Shown here in pieces: positions 20,512-31,158 of a DNA stretch of 64,000 bases. Position numbers and translations under genes: made by a program. The DNA lies in assembly GCF_028293835.1 (NCBI RefSeq), contig NZ_JAQGNX010000082.1:1-64000 (forward strand). Reading direction: 5' to 3'. The first letter of the stretch is position 1. Each line of letters opens with the position of its first letter. The stretch comes from Pseudomonas sp. Its GTDB lineage: Bacteria; Pseudomonadota; Gammaproteobacteria; Pseudomonadales; Pseudomonadaceae. The notes beneath the pieces were generated by a model that was given only the letters and a program-made list of their open reading frames with translations, did not search any database and was not told the DNA's origin.

Positions 20512-23439
20512 CTAACCCAACTCGCTCAACACCCTGGACACGCTGTCCACAAAGAAATCCACGCTCTCTCGGGTTGTACACATCGGCGGTTTAATTTTAA
20601 GAATGTTCAGATAATCGCCCGTCGGCTGCATGAAAATTCCCAGGTCACGCAATCGTTCGCACAGGTAGTCGGTTTCTTCGGTGGCGGGCTCCAGTGTTTC
20701 TCGACTACGGACCAACTCCACACCCAAATAAAACCCGGAACCGTGCACCGCGCCCACCAGCGGATGCTTATGGATCAATGCGTCAAGCCGACGTTTAAAA
20801 TGATCGCCGACCTGCCTGGCGTTGTCCCACAACTGTTCTTTCTCCATGACATCAAGCACCGCCAGGCCGATGCGACAACTGACCGGGCTGCCACCTGACG
20901 ACGAGAAGAAGTAGCCTTCAGCTTCCAACGCTTGGGCAATCTCCCGACGGGTAATCACGGCGCCCAACGGATGCCCGTTGCCCATGCCCTTGGCCATGGT
21001 AATGATGTCCGGCACCACGCCCTGCTCTTCGAAGCCCCAAAAATAATGACCCAGACGGCCATAGCCGACCTGCACTTCATCGGCGATGCACACGCCGCCT
21101 TGGGCGCGGACCTTATCGTATACCTGCTTTAAATAGCCTGGCGGCAACGAAATCCCGCCCGCATTGCCGTACACCGGCTCACAGATAAAGCCCGCGACCT
21201 GGCGCTTCTGCTCGGCGAGTTTGGCCAGGTTGTATTCAACGCTGCGCACGTAATCCGGCGCGCTGTCGTTGCCGCGAAATTCACCGCGGTAAGTATTGGG
21301 CGCCGTCACTGGGTGGACCCAATCGGGACGCGTACTCAGCGCTTGGGGGTTATCGGCAATGGAGGTCGAGATGGCATCCGTTGCTACTGACCAGCCGTGA
21401 TACGCCTCCAACACGCTAAGCATGTCGCGCCCGCCGCTGTAGGCCCAAGCCAAGCGAATCGCCAGATCATTCGCCTCGGTGCCACTGTTGACCAGAAATA
21501 CCCGGTCCATGCCGTCTGGCGCCAATGCCAGCAACTGCTCGGAAAACTCGGCAATCGCCGCGTAGTGGAAACGCGAGTTGGTATTGAGCAGCGACCACTG
21601 TCGAGCGGCCTCAATGGCCATGCGCGGATGACCGTGACCTAGCACAGCAACGTTGTTCAGCATGTCCAAATAAGACCGACCCTGAAGGTCGATCAGATGA
21701 TTGCGCCAACCGCGCTCAATCTGCGGAGGCGTCTGGTAATAATGCTTCTGCGACCGGGCGAAACTGGCATTGCGACGCGCTAATAGCGCCGCAGAATCTT
21801 CAGACTGCGGCGCATCGCAATCGAAACCCAGCAGCGCGGCTGGCGACGGACACAGTGCTTTCCATGCTGGCGCCCAAGACGGCGTGCAGAACAACGGCGA
21901 GCTGATGTCGGCTGAGCGACACAGTTGCAGCAATAATGAACCGCCGCCCTCGCCCAGCACCTGTCCGGCAGACACGGCTGTGCAGGATGAATGCACCGAA
22001 GCCACCCCCCACACCCGCAGATTTATCTGCTCACCCATCAACCACAGCGCCGCGTCTGCGGCCAGTCGCACGGTCCCCGCGAACGGCGCATGCACCGCAG
22101 TGCCGGGCGGCACATGCAGTTCGACGTGCAGGGCGCAGGTATCGGGTTCTTTGGCTGAGTTGATTTGGGTACGGGACAAGCGGTACTCAGCATAGCGAGT
22201 CGCCGCCAGGCCGTTGGCGATGCCAGCATCAGTTAATAGTTGCTCATCTACCCCTGCCCGCTCCCAATTACCGGCATCGAAATGCGGACTCAGCACGCCA
22301 AGGTCCACCATTGTGAATTCGCACTTGCTCAGGCCTGGCAGCAGCGGCGTAATACTCATTTGATCGGCTGCAAATGGCTCAAGCCCGACCGCCAGCAAAA
22401 TCGCAGCCTCCATCACCTCGATCGGTGCCGAAGTGGCCACATCGAAAATCGCCCACTCGCCTTGCAGGTTTGCTTCTATATAGCGGTTGCCCGGCTCGAC
22501 GCTGGCTTGCTGTTCACTGCTCAGCACCAGAATCGCAGCGCGCACGACAATCAATGGCCAAAGCGCCTGGAATTCTTCTCGTTGCAGCGGGTTGATTGAG
22601 TGATAGGCCTGAATCGCGGGCAGAATGTACAGCGGATCACCATCGGCATGCTGCAACAGCGCTGCGCAGGTCACCGACAAATCGGCAACCCGCCAGGTGC
22701 TGACCAAATCTCCGAAATCGATCAGGCCCTGTAGCTGCCAGTGAAGCTGTGGATCGCGCTGCCAAACCACGTTGTATTCGGTGATATCCAAATGAACCGC
22801 TTGCACCGGCAGCTTCGCCACCAATGGCCGCAAGCGTCGCCGCGCCTGCTCGGCGGTATGTTCGAGCACAGCGCGGGCTTCCGGATCCTTAATCACCGGT
22901 AACAGATGTTTGATCAGCGCATCGCCGTGGCGAGGATCCCACTGCAGCGTGCGCTCCAGCCCCGGGTGCTGAAAATCTATCAACGCCCGATCAACCCGAG
23001 CGCAGAGTTCACCCAGACCCGCCACCACATCGCGACTCAGGTGCGACAGATGCGCCAAGGATTGACCCTCGATGAAATCAAAGACCCGCGCATGCACGGC
23101 ACGGCCGTCGATTTCCAGCGACACTATTTCTGCACCGTTGTGCGCCTGCATCACCCGAGGTACACCAATACCTGGCACTACGGCCAGATGGGCCAATGCC
23201 GCGTGCTGCGCCTGGAGCTCTGAAAGTGAATAATCACCGTGGCAGATCTTCAGCACATAACACGCCGGGCCGCTGTCGAGCAGACCGCAATCCAGGTGAT
23301 AATTACGGTCTTGCTGACTGCCCAACTCTTTAAGCGTCCCGCTCAAACCGTAGTGCTGCTCAAGCAGCTGCTGTGCCTGCCCGGCCGTCACTTCGGGGCA
23401 CGGCAAGCTTGAGCGGTGAATCAACGTGGCGAGTGGCAT
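20512..23439 (-). CDS. Fusion: APH-type kinase, M23-like middle region, class III aminotransferase
   Basis: This is a 975-residue protein with three parts. Residues 1-350 are an aminoglycoside-phosphotransferase-type kinase with HLDITEYNVV (catalytic loop) and IDFGD (metal site). Residues 430-560 resemble the fold of M23 peptidases (HVPPGTAVHAPFAGTV, then MGEQINLR) but without a clear zinc set. Residues 575-975 are a class III PLP enzyme with VNSGTEANDLAIR, CIADEVQVGYGR and the PLP lysine in MAKGMGNG. Kinase plus PLP phospholyase on one chain resembles the animal pair for hydroxylysine or ethanolamine breakdown (phosphorylation, then phospholyase). An amino-alcohol or hydroxylysine substrate is therefore inferred. 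It may be co-regulated with aguA. Confidence 0.85.
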   Translation of the reverse strand: MPLATLIHRSSLPCPEVTAGQAQQLLEQHYGLSGTLKELGSQQDRNYHLDCGLLDSGPACYVLKICHGDYSLSELQAQHAALAHLAVVPGIGVPRVMQAHNGAEIVSLEIDGRAVHARVFDFIEGQSLAHLSHLSRDVVAGLGELCARVDRALIDFQHPGLERTLQWDPRHGDALIKHLLPVIKDPEARAVLEHTAEQARRRLRPLVAKLPVQAVHLDITEYNVVWQRDPQLHWQLQGLIDFGDLVSTWRVADLSVTCAALLQHADGDPLYILPAIQAYHSINPLQREEFQALWPLIVVRAAILVLSSEQQASVEPGNRYIEANLQGEWAIFDVATSAPIEVMEAAILLAVGLEPFAADQMSITPLLPGLSKCEFTMVDLGVLSPHFDAGNWERAGVDEQLLTDAGIANGLAATRYAEYRLSRTQINSAKEPDTCALHVELHVPPGTAVHAPFAGTVRLAADAALWLMGEQINLRVWGVASVHSSCTAVSAGQVLGEGGGSLLLQLCRSADISSPLFCTPSWAPAWKALCPSPAALLGFDCDAPQSEDSAALLARRNASFARSQKHYYQTPPQIERGWRNHLIDLQGRSYLDMLNNVAVLGHGHPRMAIEAARQWSLLNTNSRFHYAAIAEFSEQLLALAPDGMDRVFLVNSGTEANDLAIRLAWAYSGGRDMLSVLEAYHGWSVATDAISTSIADNPQALSTRPDWVHPVTAPNTYRGEFRGNDSAPDYVRSVEYNLAKLAEQKRQVAGFICEPVYGNAGGISLPPGYLKQVYDKVRAQGGVCIADEVQVGYGRLGHYFWGFEEQGVVPDIITMAKGMGNGHPLGAVITRREIAQALEAEGYFFSSSGGSPVSCRIGLAVLDVMEKEQLWDNARQVGDHFKRRLDALIHKHPLVGAVHGSGFYLGVELVRSRETLEPATEETDYLCERLRDLGIFMQPTGDYLNILKIKPPMCTTRESVDFFVDSVSRVLSELG

Positions 23440-23757
23440 ACACAGTCGTCCGTGGTTTTTAGCAGCTTATATCGCCCGTTGAACGAGTAATGCGCAAGGG
23501 GGACGCTTGGAAAAACCCACATCAAAATGAACGCGGCATCACGGACGCGATGAGAAAGTCTCAAACACTGCCAACAATCAATCATTTACAATCCATATGG
23601 CAACAATCGACAATTTTATGACGTTTGCTTTTACCCCAATCAAAAATTTTCATCGGTTTGCGCTCAATTCTCGATCAATCGCACTTGCAGCAGCCCTCCA
23701 CTGTCTACAAGCTGTGTCTCATCCGGTTAACGCCCCACCAAGGAAGAAGGCTAATTC
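23440..23757. other. 318-bp divergent intergenic region upstream of rmlB
   Basis: No gene is seen. It must hold the promoters of the fusion gene (minus) and the rml operon (plus). AT-rich stretches occur at 23575-23660. No JUMPstart-like element was found. AAGGAAGAAGG lies just before the rmlB start. Confidence 0.5.
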
Positions 23758-24840
23758 ATGAACATACTTGTAACAGGAGGCGCTGGCTTTATTGGCTCAG
23801 CGCTGGTCCGACATTTAATCGAAAACACTGATCATGACGTACTCAATTTTGACAAGCTGACCTACGCTGGCAACCTTGAGTCGCTGCAAAGTATCGTCAC
23901 CAATACCCGCTACGAATTTGTGCAGGCTGATATCGTCGATCAAGCGCAGGTGTTGGCGGTCCTGAACCGTTTTCAGCCTCACGCCATCATGCACTTGGCC
24001 GCTGAATCCCACGTTGACCGTTCTATTGATGGTCCGTCGGAGTTCATTCAAACCAATATTGTCGGCACCTACAGCTTGCTGGAGGCAACCCGCGCTTATT
24101 GGAGCAAGTTGCCAGAAGCCGAGCGGGCTGCGTTTCGCTTCCACCATATTTCTACCGACGAGGTGTACGGCGACTTGCACGGCGTTGATGACCTGTTTAC
24201 CGAAACCACTCCATATGCACCGAGTTCGCCGTATTCGGCCAGTAAAGCAGCATCCGATCACCTGGTTCGGGCCTGGCATCGCACGTATGGTTTGCCGGTG
24301 GTGATTACCAATTGCTCGAACAACTACGGGCCGTACCACTTCCCGGAAAAATTGATTCCGTTGGTCATTCTCAACGCCCTGGCCGGGAAACCGCTGCCGG
24401 TGTACGGCAATGGCCTGCAAGTGCGCGACTGGCTGTTCGTTGAAGACCATGCTCGGGCGCTGTACAAGGTCGTGACTGAGGGTGCCGTTGGTGAGACTTA
24501 CAACATCGGCGGTCACAACGAGCAGAAGAACATCGACGTCGTGCGTGGGATTTGCGCGCTGCTTGAAGAGTTGGCACGGGAGCGTCCTGTTGGCGTGGCT
24601 CATTTTGCCGATCTGATCACCTACGTGACAGACCGTCCAGGCCATGACATGCGCTACGCCATCGATGCCGGCAAGATCGAACGTGAGCTGGGCTGGACCC
24701 CTGAAGAAACCTTTGAATCGGGTCTGCGCAAAACCGTGCAATGGTATTTGGATAACCTTGAATGGTGCCGCCATGTTCAAGACGGCAGCTATCAAGGTCA
24801 ACGACTGGGCTTCACCAACCTCAAGGACCTCATCGCATGA
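23758..24840 (+). CDS. rmlB: dTDP-glucose 4,6-dehydratase
   Basis: This 360-residue short-chain dehydrogenase catalyses the second step of dTDP-L-rhamnose synthesis. The NAD site is [10 protein letters not shown] at the N-terminus. The catalytic Y-x-x-x-K is YSASKAA, and [13 protein letters not shown] is the RmlB-specific Thr-Asp-Glu motif. It is the first gene of rmlBACD; its stop overlaps the rmlA start. Confidence 0.95.
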   Translation: MNILVTGGAGFIGSALVRHLIENTDHDVLNFDKLTYAGNLESLQSIVTNTRYEFVQADIVDQAQVLAVLNRFQPHAIMHLAAESHVDRSIDGPSEFIQTNIVGTYSLLEATRAYWSKLPEAERAAFRFHHISTDEVYGDLHGVDDLFTETTPYAPSSPYSASKAASDHLVRAWHRTYGLPVVITNCSNNYGPYHFPEKLIPLVILNALAGKPLPVYGNGLQVRDWLFVEDHARALYKVVTEGAVGETYNIGGHNEQKNIDVVRGICALLEELARERPVGVAHFADLITYVTDRPGHDMRYAIDAGKIERELGWTPEETFESGLRKTVQWYLDNLEWCRHVQDGSYQGQRLGFTNLKDLIA

Positions 24841-25712
24841 TGAAAGGCATCGTACTGGCAGGGGGCTCTGGCACACGCCTGCACCCCATCACCCTCGGCG
24901 TGTCCAAGCAGCTGTTGCCGGTTTATGACAAACCCATGATCTATTACCCGATTTCAGTGCTGATGCTGGCTGGCATTCGCGAAATTCTGGTCATCTCTAC
25001 GCCGGCAGACTTGCCTCAATACCGCAATTTGCTCGGCGACGGCAGCCAGTTCGGTGTGCATTTCCATTACATGGAACAACCCAAGCCGGACGGTCTCGCG
25101 CAGGCGTTCTTGATCGGTGAAGAGTTCATTGGCCAAGACCCTGTTTGCCTGATTCTGGGTGACAACATTTTCCACGGTCAGCATTTCAGCGAGCAGCTGC
25201 AAAGCGCGGCCCAGCGTCCTAGTGGCGCCACCGTCTTTGGGTATTGGGTCAAGGATCCCGAGCGTTTCGGCGTGATTGATTTCGACGACCAAGGCCGTGC
25301 GTTGTCGATTGAAGAGAAGCCAAAAACCCCGAAATCCAGCTATGCGGTCACCGGCCTTTATTTCTATGACAACAGCGTCATAGAGGTCGCCAAAGCGGTG
25401 AAACCTTCGCCCCGTGGCGAGCTGGAAATTACCGACATTAACAATGCGTACCTGCAACGAGGCGACTTGCACGTCGAGCGTTTCGGCCGTGGGTTTGCCT
25501 GGCTCGATACCGGCACCCACGATAGCCTGCTGGAAGCCTCACAATACGTGCAAACCATCGAGCACCGCCAAGGCCTGAAAGTTGCCTGCCTGGAAGAAGT
25601 CGCCTACCAGAACGGCTGGATCGACCGTGCACACTTGCTGCAACGCGCCGATGCTTTCGGCAAAACTGGCTATGGTCAATATTTGTTCAAGCTCGCAGAG
25701 GAACGGCAATGA
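24837..25712 (+). CDS. rmlA: Glucose-1-phosphate thymidylyltransferase
   Basis: This 291-residue enzyme joins dTTP and glucose-1-phosphate to give dTDP-glucose, the first step of the pathway. The nucleotide-binding signature [11 protein letters not shown] is at the N-terminus, followed by [15 protein letters not shown] and the LGDNIFHG region. The start ATG overlaps the rmlB stop (ATGA); a second ATG follows directly. A longer in-frame extension upstream is rejected because it would lie within rmlB. Confidence 0.95.
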   Translation: MMKGIVLAGGSGTRLHPITLGVSKQLLPVYDKPMIYYPISVLMLAGIREILVISTPADLPQYRNLLGDGSQFGVHFHYMEQPKPDGLAQAFLIGEEFIGQDPVCLILGDNIFHGQHFSEQLQSAAQRPSGATVFGYWVKDPERFGVIDFDDQGRALSIEEKPKTPKSSYAVTGLYFYDNSVIEVAKAVKPSPRGELEITDINNAYLQRGDLHVERFGRGFAWLDTGTHDSLLEASQYVQTIEHRQGLKVACLEEVAYQNGWIDRAHLLQRADAFGKTGYGQYLFKLAEERQ

Positions 25713-26254
25713 ATGTAGTCCCCACCGAATTACCTGGCGTCTTGATTCTTGAACCCAAGGTATTTGGCGATGAGCGAGGGTTTTTCTACGAGAGCTTCAA
25801 TGCCCGCGCCTTCGAGCAGAGCACCGGCATAAAAGCCGAGTTTGTTCAGGACAACCATTCACGCTCGCAAAAAGGCGTGCTGCGCGGCCTGCACTATCAG
25901 CTTGAGCATACTCAGGGAAAATTGGTCCGGGTGACGGCGGGTGAAGTGCTGGACGTCGCGGTGGATATTCGCCGCAGTTCGCCCAGTTTCGGAAAGTGGG
26001 CGACCGTTCTGCTGTCTGCCGAGAATAATCGGCAGTTGTGGGTTCCAGAAGGTTTTGCCCACGGTTTCGTCGTGCTGAGCGATTACGCGGAGTTTCTTTA
26101 CAAGACCACCGACTATTACCAGCCAAGCGCCGAACGCTGCATCCGCTGGGACGATCCTGAGCTGGCCATTGACTGGCAGCTTAGCTCGGCGCCGACGCTA
26201 TCAGCCAAGGATCAACAAGGTAAAAGCCTGAAAGAGGCGGACGTGTTCCCATGA
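25709..26254 (+). CDS. rmlC: dTDP-4-dehydrorhamnose 3,5-epimerase
   Basis: This 181-residue cupin epimerase is the third step of dTDP-L-rhamnose synthesis. Conserved motifs are [28 protein letters not shown] with the catalytic His, and [10 protein letters not shown]. It overlaps both neighbours by 4 bases (ATGA), so the operon is translationally coupled. Confidence 0.95.
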   Translation: MNVVPTELPGVLILEPKVFGDERGFFYESFNARAFEQSTGIKAEFVQDNHSRSQKGVLRGLHYQLEHTQGKLVRVTAGEVLDVAVDIRRSSPSFGKWATVLLSAENNRQLWVPEGFAHGFVVLSDYAEFLYKTTDYYQPSAERCIRWDDPELAIDWQLSSAPTLSAKDQQGKSLKEADVFP

Positions 26255-27147
26255 CTTCATCGCCGAGCAAGCCGTTAAAGATTTTGATCAGCGGCCAGCA
26301 TGGCCAGGTGTCCAGTGAGCTGCAAAAGAACCTTGCTGGCCTCGGCGAATTACGGGTCTTGGGTCGTGATCAGCTGGACCTGAGCCACCCCGAAACCATT
26401 CGCGGGCATGTCCGCGAATGGCGTCCGGACTTGATCATTAACGCCGCCGCACACACGGCAGTCGATCAGGCTGAAAGTGAACCGGAGTTGGCGTTCGCTA
26501 TCAATGGCACGGCGCCTGGTGTTTTTGCTGAAGAAGCGCAGCGCCTTGGCATACCGTTGGTTCATTACTCCACCGATTATGTGTTCGATGGCAAAAAATC
26601 TGCGCCTTATACCGAGCAGGACCAGCCTGCTCCACTGGGTGTCTACGGCAATAGCAAACTCGCCGGTGAACGCGCCATAGCTGCTGTGGGCGGCGAGCAT
26701 TTGATCCTGCGCACCAGTTGGGTGTATTCACTGCATGGGCGAAACTTCCTGCTGACCATGCAACGCCTGATGCAAGAGCGCGCAGACTTGCGCGTGGTTG
26801 CCGATCAGATCGGCGCGCCAACCTGGGCCGGCACCATCGCCCACAGCACGCGGTTATTGATCGAGCGCTGGCGCGATGGCAACCCTGGCGCCTGGGGCAC
26901 TTATCACCTGACGGCTGCTGGCGAAACTTCGTGGTTTGGTTTTGCCCAGGCAATCGGCGAACAGCTGATCAAGCAAGGCAAGCCGTGTGCAACCCTGGAA
27001 CCCATTCCCACCAGCGCTTACCCGACGCCCGCTCAACGCCCACCAAACTCCCGCCTCGATTGCAGCCTTCTGCTACGTGAATGGCAGGTGTCCATGCCCG
27101 ATTGGCACAGCGCCCTGCTGAAATGCCTGGAAAGCCAAGACCTGTAG
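26251..27147 (+). CDS. rmlD: dTDP-4-dehydrorhamnose reductase
   Basis: This 298-residue NAD(P)-dependent reductase makes dTDP-L-rhamnose, the sugar donor for lipopolysaccharide core or O-antigen, or for rhamnolipids. The N-terminal Rossmann part is KILISGQHGQV. Then follow NAAAHTAVDQAE, STDYVFDG and the catalytic YGNSKLAGE. The final TAG stop (27145-27147) lies inside a REP palindrome. No glycosyltransferases using rhamnose follow directly. Confidence 0.94.
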   Translation: MTSSPSKPLKILISGQHGQVSSELQKNLAGLGELRVLGRDQLDLSHPETIRGHVREWRPDLIINAAAHTAVDQAESEPELAFAINGTAPGVFAEEAQRLGIPLVHYSTDYVFDGKKSAPYTEQDQPAPLGVYGNSKLAGERAIAAVGGEHLILRTSWVYSLHGRNFLLTMQRLMQERADLRVVADQIGAPTWAGTIAHSTRLLIERWRDGNPGAWGTYHLTAAGETSWFGFAQAIGEQLIKQGKPCATLEPIPTSAYPTPAQRPPNSRLDCSLLLREWQVSMPDWHSALLKCLESQDL

Positions 27148-27171
27148 GAGCCAATTTGTTGGCGAGGCGGT
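27143..27171. repeat. REP palindrome at the rmlD stop codon
   Basis: The core TGTAGGAGCCAATTTGTTGG, followed by CGAGGCGG, matches the REP family found at several other gene ends in this window. It overlaps the rmlD stop, so the element supplies the TAG. Confidence 0.8.
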
Positions 27172-27245
27172 ATATTTGCAGCTACCGCATCCACCAACAC
27201 GTTGATTCCGACAGCGGCTGTGCGGATCTTCCCGGCGCATTTTTT

Positions 27246-29057
27246 ATGACCCGCATACCAACCGTTGCCAATCGTCCCCGCTGGCGCAGCCTTGCTTTAT
27301 TGGCGCTGTGCCTCGCGCCGCTGCTGTGGCCGTTGCAGCATTTGGCCGAGCGTTATTATGGCAATGAACTCATCAGCCAAAACCGGCAGACATTAGACCT
27401 TTATGTCGCCAACCTGCTGGGCACCCTGCACCGCTATGAAGTGCTGCCACAGATTCTCGGTGACCTTCCGGCATTACGCGCGGCATTGGTAAGCCCGCAG
27501 CCCCTCACTCAAGCAACCGCTAACCGCCTATTGAAAGACATCAGTCAGCAAACCGGGGCGGATGTCATGTACTTGATGGACCCGAGCGGCCAGACGCTGG
27601 CGGCGTCCAACTGGGACAAACATGACACCTTCGTCGGGCGCAATTTCGCTTTTCGACCTTATTTCAGCGACGCCATGGCTGGACGTTTGGGGCGTTTCTT
27701 TGGGCTAGGCACGACCTCAGCCAAGCGCGGCTATTTTTTTGCCGCGGCCGTGCGTGACCGAGATCGCGTGGTGGGGGCTTTGGTGGTCAAAGTCGACCTG
27801 GACCGAACCGAGACCTTGTGGGGCAAGACGCCGGAACAACTTCTGCTGACCGATCACAACGGCGTAGTGATCCTGACGTCCAATCCGGAATGGCGTTTTC
27901 GTGCGACCCGTCCGTTGTCCGAAGAAGAAAAGGCAGCGATCACTGCGATTCAACCGTACCCAACCCGTAACCCAAAACCGCTAATCATTAACGACACAGC
28001 CTGGATCACCCAAACCCAGCCCATTGATGAAGTGGGCTGGAAAGTAAACATTCTCGCGCCACGGGTATTGGTTGATCGGCCCGTGCGTACGGTGGTGGCG
28101 GTGGGCGGCGCGGCACTTTTAGTGTTGATGTTGCTTCTGGGGCTGATGATGCAACGGCGGCGCCATTATCTGGACCGGATTGCCTTCGAAGCCGAAGGTC
28201 GGCACGAGCTGGAAATGCGCGTCATTGAGCGGACCAGCGATCTCGAAGGACTCAACAGTCGGCTCAAGCAAGAAGTGCTCGAGCGCGAACAAGCGCAACA
28301 AGAGCTGGTCAGGGCTCAGGATGAATTGCTGCAGGCCGGTAAGCTGACCGCGCTGGGTACCATGTCGGCGAGTATCAGCCACGAACTGAACCAACCCTTG
28401 GCGGCCATCCGTAGCTACGCCGAAAATGCCGAAGTCTTGCTCGATCATCAGCGCACTGACGACGCCCGAAACAACCTGAAACTGATCAGCGAACTGACAG
28501 CGCGCATGGCGTCGATTATTGCGCATTTGCGCGCCTTCGCCCGCCGCGATCGCCACGCGCCGGAAAGCGTCGCGCTGCAACCCGCGCTAGATGATGCACT
28601 GGCACTGCTGGCCAAACGTCGTCGCTCAATGGAAGTCGAGTTGATTCGTGACCTGCCCGACGCGACGCTGTGGGTGCAGGCCGGCGAAACTCGTCTGCGC
28701 CAGGTACTGGGTAATTTGTTAGCCAACGCCCTTGATGCGCTCACAGAAAAAGGCCCGCCGCGCAAACTCTGGCTCAGCGCCGAGCAGACCGCAGAAGGCG
28801 TCAACCTGTACATTCGTGACAACGGCCCAGGATTCACCAAAGAGGCGCTGAATCGCGCCCGGGAACCATTTTTTACCACCAAGACCCGCACCCAGGGTTT
28901 GGGCCTTGGTTTGGCCATTTGCGACACGTTGATGCGCGCGCTGGGGGGCGAATTATTGTTTGCCAATCACCCCAGCGGCGGTGCGTTGTTGACATTACGG
29001 CTGCACGCCGGGGCGTCCGGCATCAGCCTTCAACCGCCAGAGGATCTATCTGCATGA
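27246..29057 (+). CDS. dctB: DctB-type sensor histidine kinase
   Basis: This is a 603-residue membrane kinase. A first membrane segment (about 12-30), a periplasmic sensor region of double-Cache type, a second membrane segment (about 285-305), a coiled linker and the kinase core follow in order. The phospho-acceptor box is SISHELNQPLAAIRSYAENA. ATP-site motifs are LANALDAL, DNGPGF and GLGLGLAI. It would sense C4-dicarboxylates or a similar acid and phosphorylate the DctD-type regulator in the overlapping next gene. No dicarboxylate transporter is adjacent, so the ligand is uncertain. A longer in-frame start at 27081 would lie in rmlD and is rejected. Confidence 0.88.
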   Translation: MTRIPTVANRPRWRSLALLALCLAPLLWPLQHLAERYYGNELISQNRQTLDLYVANLLGTLHRYEVLPQILGDLPALRAALVSPQPLTQATANRLLKDISQQTGADVMYLMDPSGQTLAASNWDKHDTFVGRNFAFRPYFSDAMAGRLGRFFGLGTTSAKRGYFFAAAVRDRDRVVGALVVKVDLDRTETLWGKTPEQLLLTDHNGVVILTSNPEWRFRATRPLSEEEKAAITAIQPYPTRNPKPLIINDTAWITQTQPIDEVGWKVNILAPRVLVDRPVRTVVAVGGAALLVLMLLLGLMMQRRRHYLDRIAFEAEGRHELEMRVIERTSDLEGLNSRLKQEVLEREQAQQELVRAQDELLQAGKLTALGTMSASISHELNQPLAAIRSYAENAEVLLDHQRTDDARNNLKLISELTARMASIIAHLRAFARRDRHAPESVALQPALDDALALLAKRRRSMEVELIRDLPDATLWVQAGETRLRQVLGNLLANALDALTEKGPPRKLWLSAEQTAEGVNLYIRDNGPGFTKEALNRAREPFFTTKTRTQGLGLGLAICDTLMRALGGELLFANHPSGGALLTLRLHAGASGISLQPPEDLSA

Positions 29058-30439
29058 GTACGGACTACGCCATCGACAGCCGAATTCAAGTGGTGCTGAT
29101 CGACGACGACCCACATCTGCGCGGCGCCCTTGGCCAGACGCTGGACCTGGCGGGCCTGAAAGTCTTGCCGCTGACCGAAGCTATAGGCGTGGCCGCGCGC
29201 ATCGAGCGCGACTGGCCAGGGGTGATTGTCAGCGATATTCGTATGCCGGGCATTGACGGCCTTGAGCTGCTGACGCAACTGCATACCCAAGACCCCGAAT
29301 TGCCAGTGCTGTTGATCACCGGGCACGGCGACGTGCCCCTCGCGGTCCAGGCAATGCGCGCCGGAGCGTACGACTTTCTGGAAAAACCATTTGCCAGTGA
29401 CGCCTTGCTAGACAGCGTACGCCGCGCGCTGGACCTGCGCCGTTTGGTGCTGGATAACCGGAGCCTGCGGCTGGCCCTGAGCGATCGCCAGCAACTGAGC
29501 ACGCGGCTGGTCGGTCAATCCACACCCATGCTGCGCTTGCGTGAGCAAATCGGCGCACTGGCCGCGACCAAGGCTGATGTGTTGATTCTTGGGGAGACCG
29601 GCGCCGGTAAAGAAGTGGTGGCCCGCGCACTGCATGATCTGTCCAGCCGTCGCGCCGGGCCTTTTGTCGCGATAAACGCCGGGGCGCTGGCCGAGTCGGT
29701 GGTTGAAAGCGAGTTGTTCGGTCATGAACCCGGCGCATTCACCGGAGCGCAAAAACGGCGAATCGGAAAATTCGAGTTCGCCAATGGGGGCACGCTGTTT
29801 CTCGATGAAATCGAAAGCATGAGCCTTGAGGTTCAAGTCAAACTGCTGCGCTTGCTGCAAGAGCGAGTGGTTGAGCGTTTGGGCGGCAATCAGCTGATCC
29901 CGCTGGACATCCGAGTGATTGCCGCGACCAAAGAAGACCTGCGCCAAGCCGCTGACCAAGGCCGTTTCCGCGCCGACTTGTATTACCGACTGAATGTCGC
30001 GCAGCTGAAAATTCCGCCGCTGCGTGATCGCGGCGAAGATGCATTGATGCTTTTTCAGCACTTCGCCGAGTCAGCCAGCCTCCGTCATGGCCTGCCTGAA
30101 CACGCGTTGCAGCCAGGCCAGCGGGCGTTGCTGTTACGCCACACCTGGCCGGGCAATGTTCGCGAGCTGCAAAACACTGCCGAGCGTTTCGCACTGGGGC
30201 TTGAGTTGGAACTGGAAGGCAGCGAATCGCCAGGCATGCCGGTGACCGGTGCCGGTCTCAGCGAGCAGGTTGAAAGTTTCGAACGGTCGTTGATCGCCGC
30301 GGAATTAACCCGCCCACACAGCTCGGTGCGCAGTCTGGCCGAAGCGCTCGGTCTTCCGCGTAAAACCCTGCACGATAAATTGCGCAAACACGGTCTGAGC
30401 TTTGGCGACAGCAACAGCGCTTCCGACGAACTCGATTGA
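29054..30439 (+). CDS. dctD: DctD-type sigma-54-dependent response regulator
   Basis: This 461-residue regulator has three domains. The receiver has the acceptor Asp in [10 protein letters not shown] and Lys in FLEKPF. The AAA+ domain has Walker A GETGAGKE, the sigma-54 contact loop GAFTGA and Walker [11 protein letters not shown]. The C-terminal helix-turn-helix is Fis-like ([20 protein letters not shown]). The start overlaps the dctB stop (ATGA). It should activate RpoN-dependent promoters when phosphorylated. Confidence 0.92.
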   Translation: MSTDYAIDSRIQVVLIDDDPHLRGALGQTLDLAGLKVLPLTEAIGVAARIERDWPGVIVSDIRMPGIDGLELLTQLHTQDPELPVLLITGHGDVPLAVQAMRAGAYDFLEKPFASDALLDSVRRALDLRRLVLDNRSLRLALSDRQQLSTRLVGQSTPMLRLREQIGALAATKADVLILGETGAGKEVVARALHDLSSRRAGPFVAINAGALAESVVESELFGHEPGAFTGAQKRRIGKFEFANGGTLFLDEIESMSLEVQVKLLRLLQERVVERLGGNQLIPLDIRVIAATKEDLRQAADQGRFRADLYYRLNVAQLKIPPLRDRGEDALMLFQHFAESASLRHGLPEHALQPGQRALLLRHTWPGNVRELQNTAERFALGLELELEGSESPGMPVTGAGLSEQVESFERSLIAAELTRPHSSVRSLAEALGLPRKTLHDKLRKHGLSFGDSNSASDELD

Positions 30440-30453
30440 CCGAAGGATCCCGG

Positions 30454-30909
30454 ATGAACAACCAAAGTCACGCGCTGGAACAGTTACTGCACCACGATAT
30501 TCCGCTGACTCGCGAGATGGGTGTGAAGGTGCTGAGCTGGCACCAGCATCAACTGCGCCTGCATTTACCGCTGCAACCCAACATCAACCATAAAAGCACA
30601 ATGTTCGGCGGCAGCCTGTATTGCGGCGCTGTGTTGGCAGGTTGGGGATGGATGCATTTGCGCTTACGCGAAGCCGGGATTGAGAACGGGCACATCGTCA
30701 TTCAAGAAGGCCAGATCAGCTACCCGCTACCGGTCACCGCCGATGCCATCGCCATCTGCGAAGCACCGGATGACCGGTTATGGGAAAAATTTTTGCGCAC
30801 CTACGAACGCCACGGCCGAGCGCGCCTGACACTACCGACGCACATCGTTAATCAAAACAGTGATGACGTCGCGGTAAAGTTCAACGGGCAGTTTGTGTTG
30901 CATCGGTAG
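30454..30909 (+). CDS. YiiD-like hotdog-fold thioesterase
   Basis: This 151-residue protein resembles the C-terminal thioesterase domain of YiiD (PF09500-like). KSTMFGGSLYCGAVLAGWG is the helix-containing region of the hotdog fold. The start ATG 30454 has GAAGGA upstream; an earlier TTG (30436) is less likely. The substrate is unknown. It is 14 bases downstream of dctD and may be read from the same transcript. Confidence 0.75.
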   Translation: MNNQSHALEQLLHHDIPLTREMGVKVLSWHQHQLRLHLPLQPNINHKSTMFGGSLYCGAVLAGWGWMHLRLREAGIENGHIVIQEGQISYPLPVTADAIAICEAPDDRLWEKFLRTYERHGRARLTLPTHIVNQNSDDVAVKFNGQFVLHR

Positions 30910-31158
30910 ATGTAAATAGTTGCTCATTTTAAAAAAACGAGTTGAATCAGCCCATTCCAGATGATCACTGTCCGGTCATGTTCCAGCGCACAGCAGTTTT
31001 CTTAGAAATGGCCATCCGGCGCTACAGGAATACCTGTCAGATAATTTAATTTCTGGAGAACTGGGGCTTAGGGTGCGGGCAGCACTATGGCACCGCACCA
31101 CAAAAGCCGCCTTCCGCAACAGGGAGGCAAACCCAGAATGATATTGGAGTTCCCCCCT

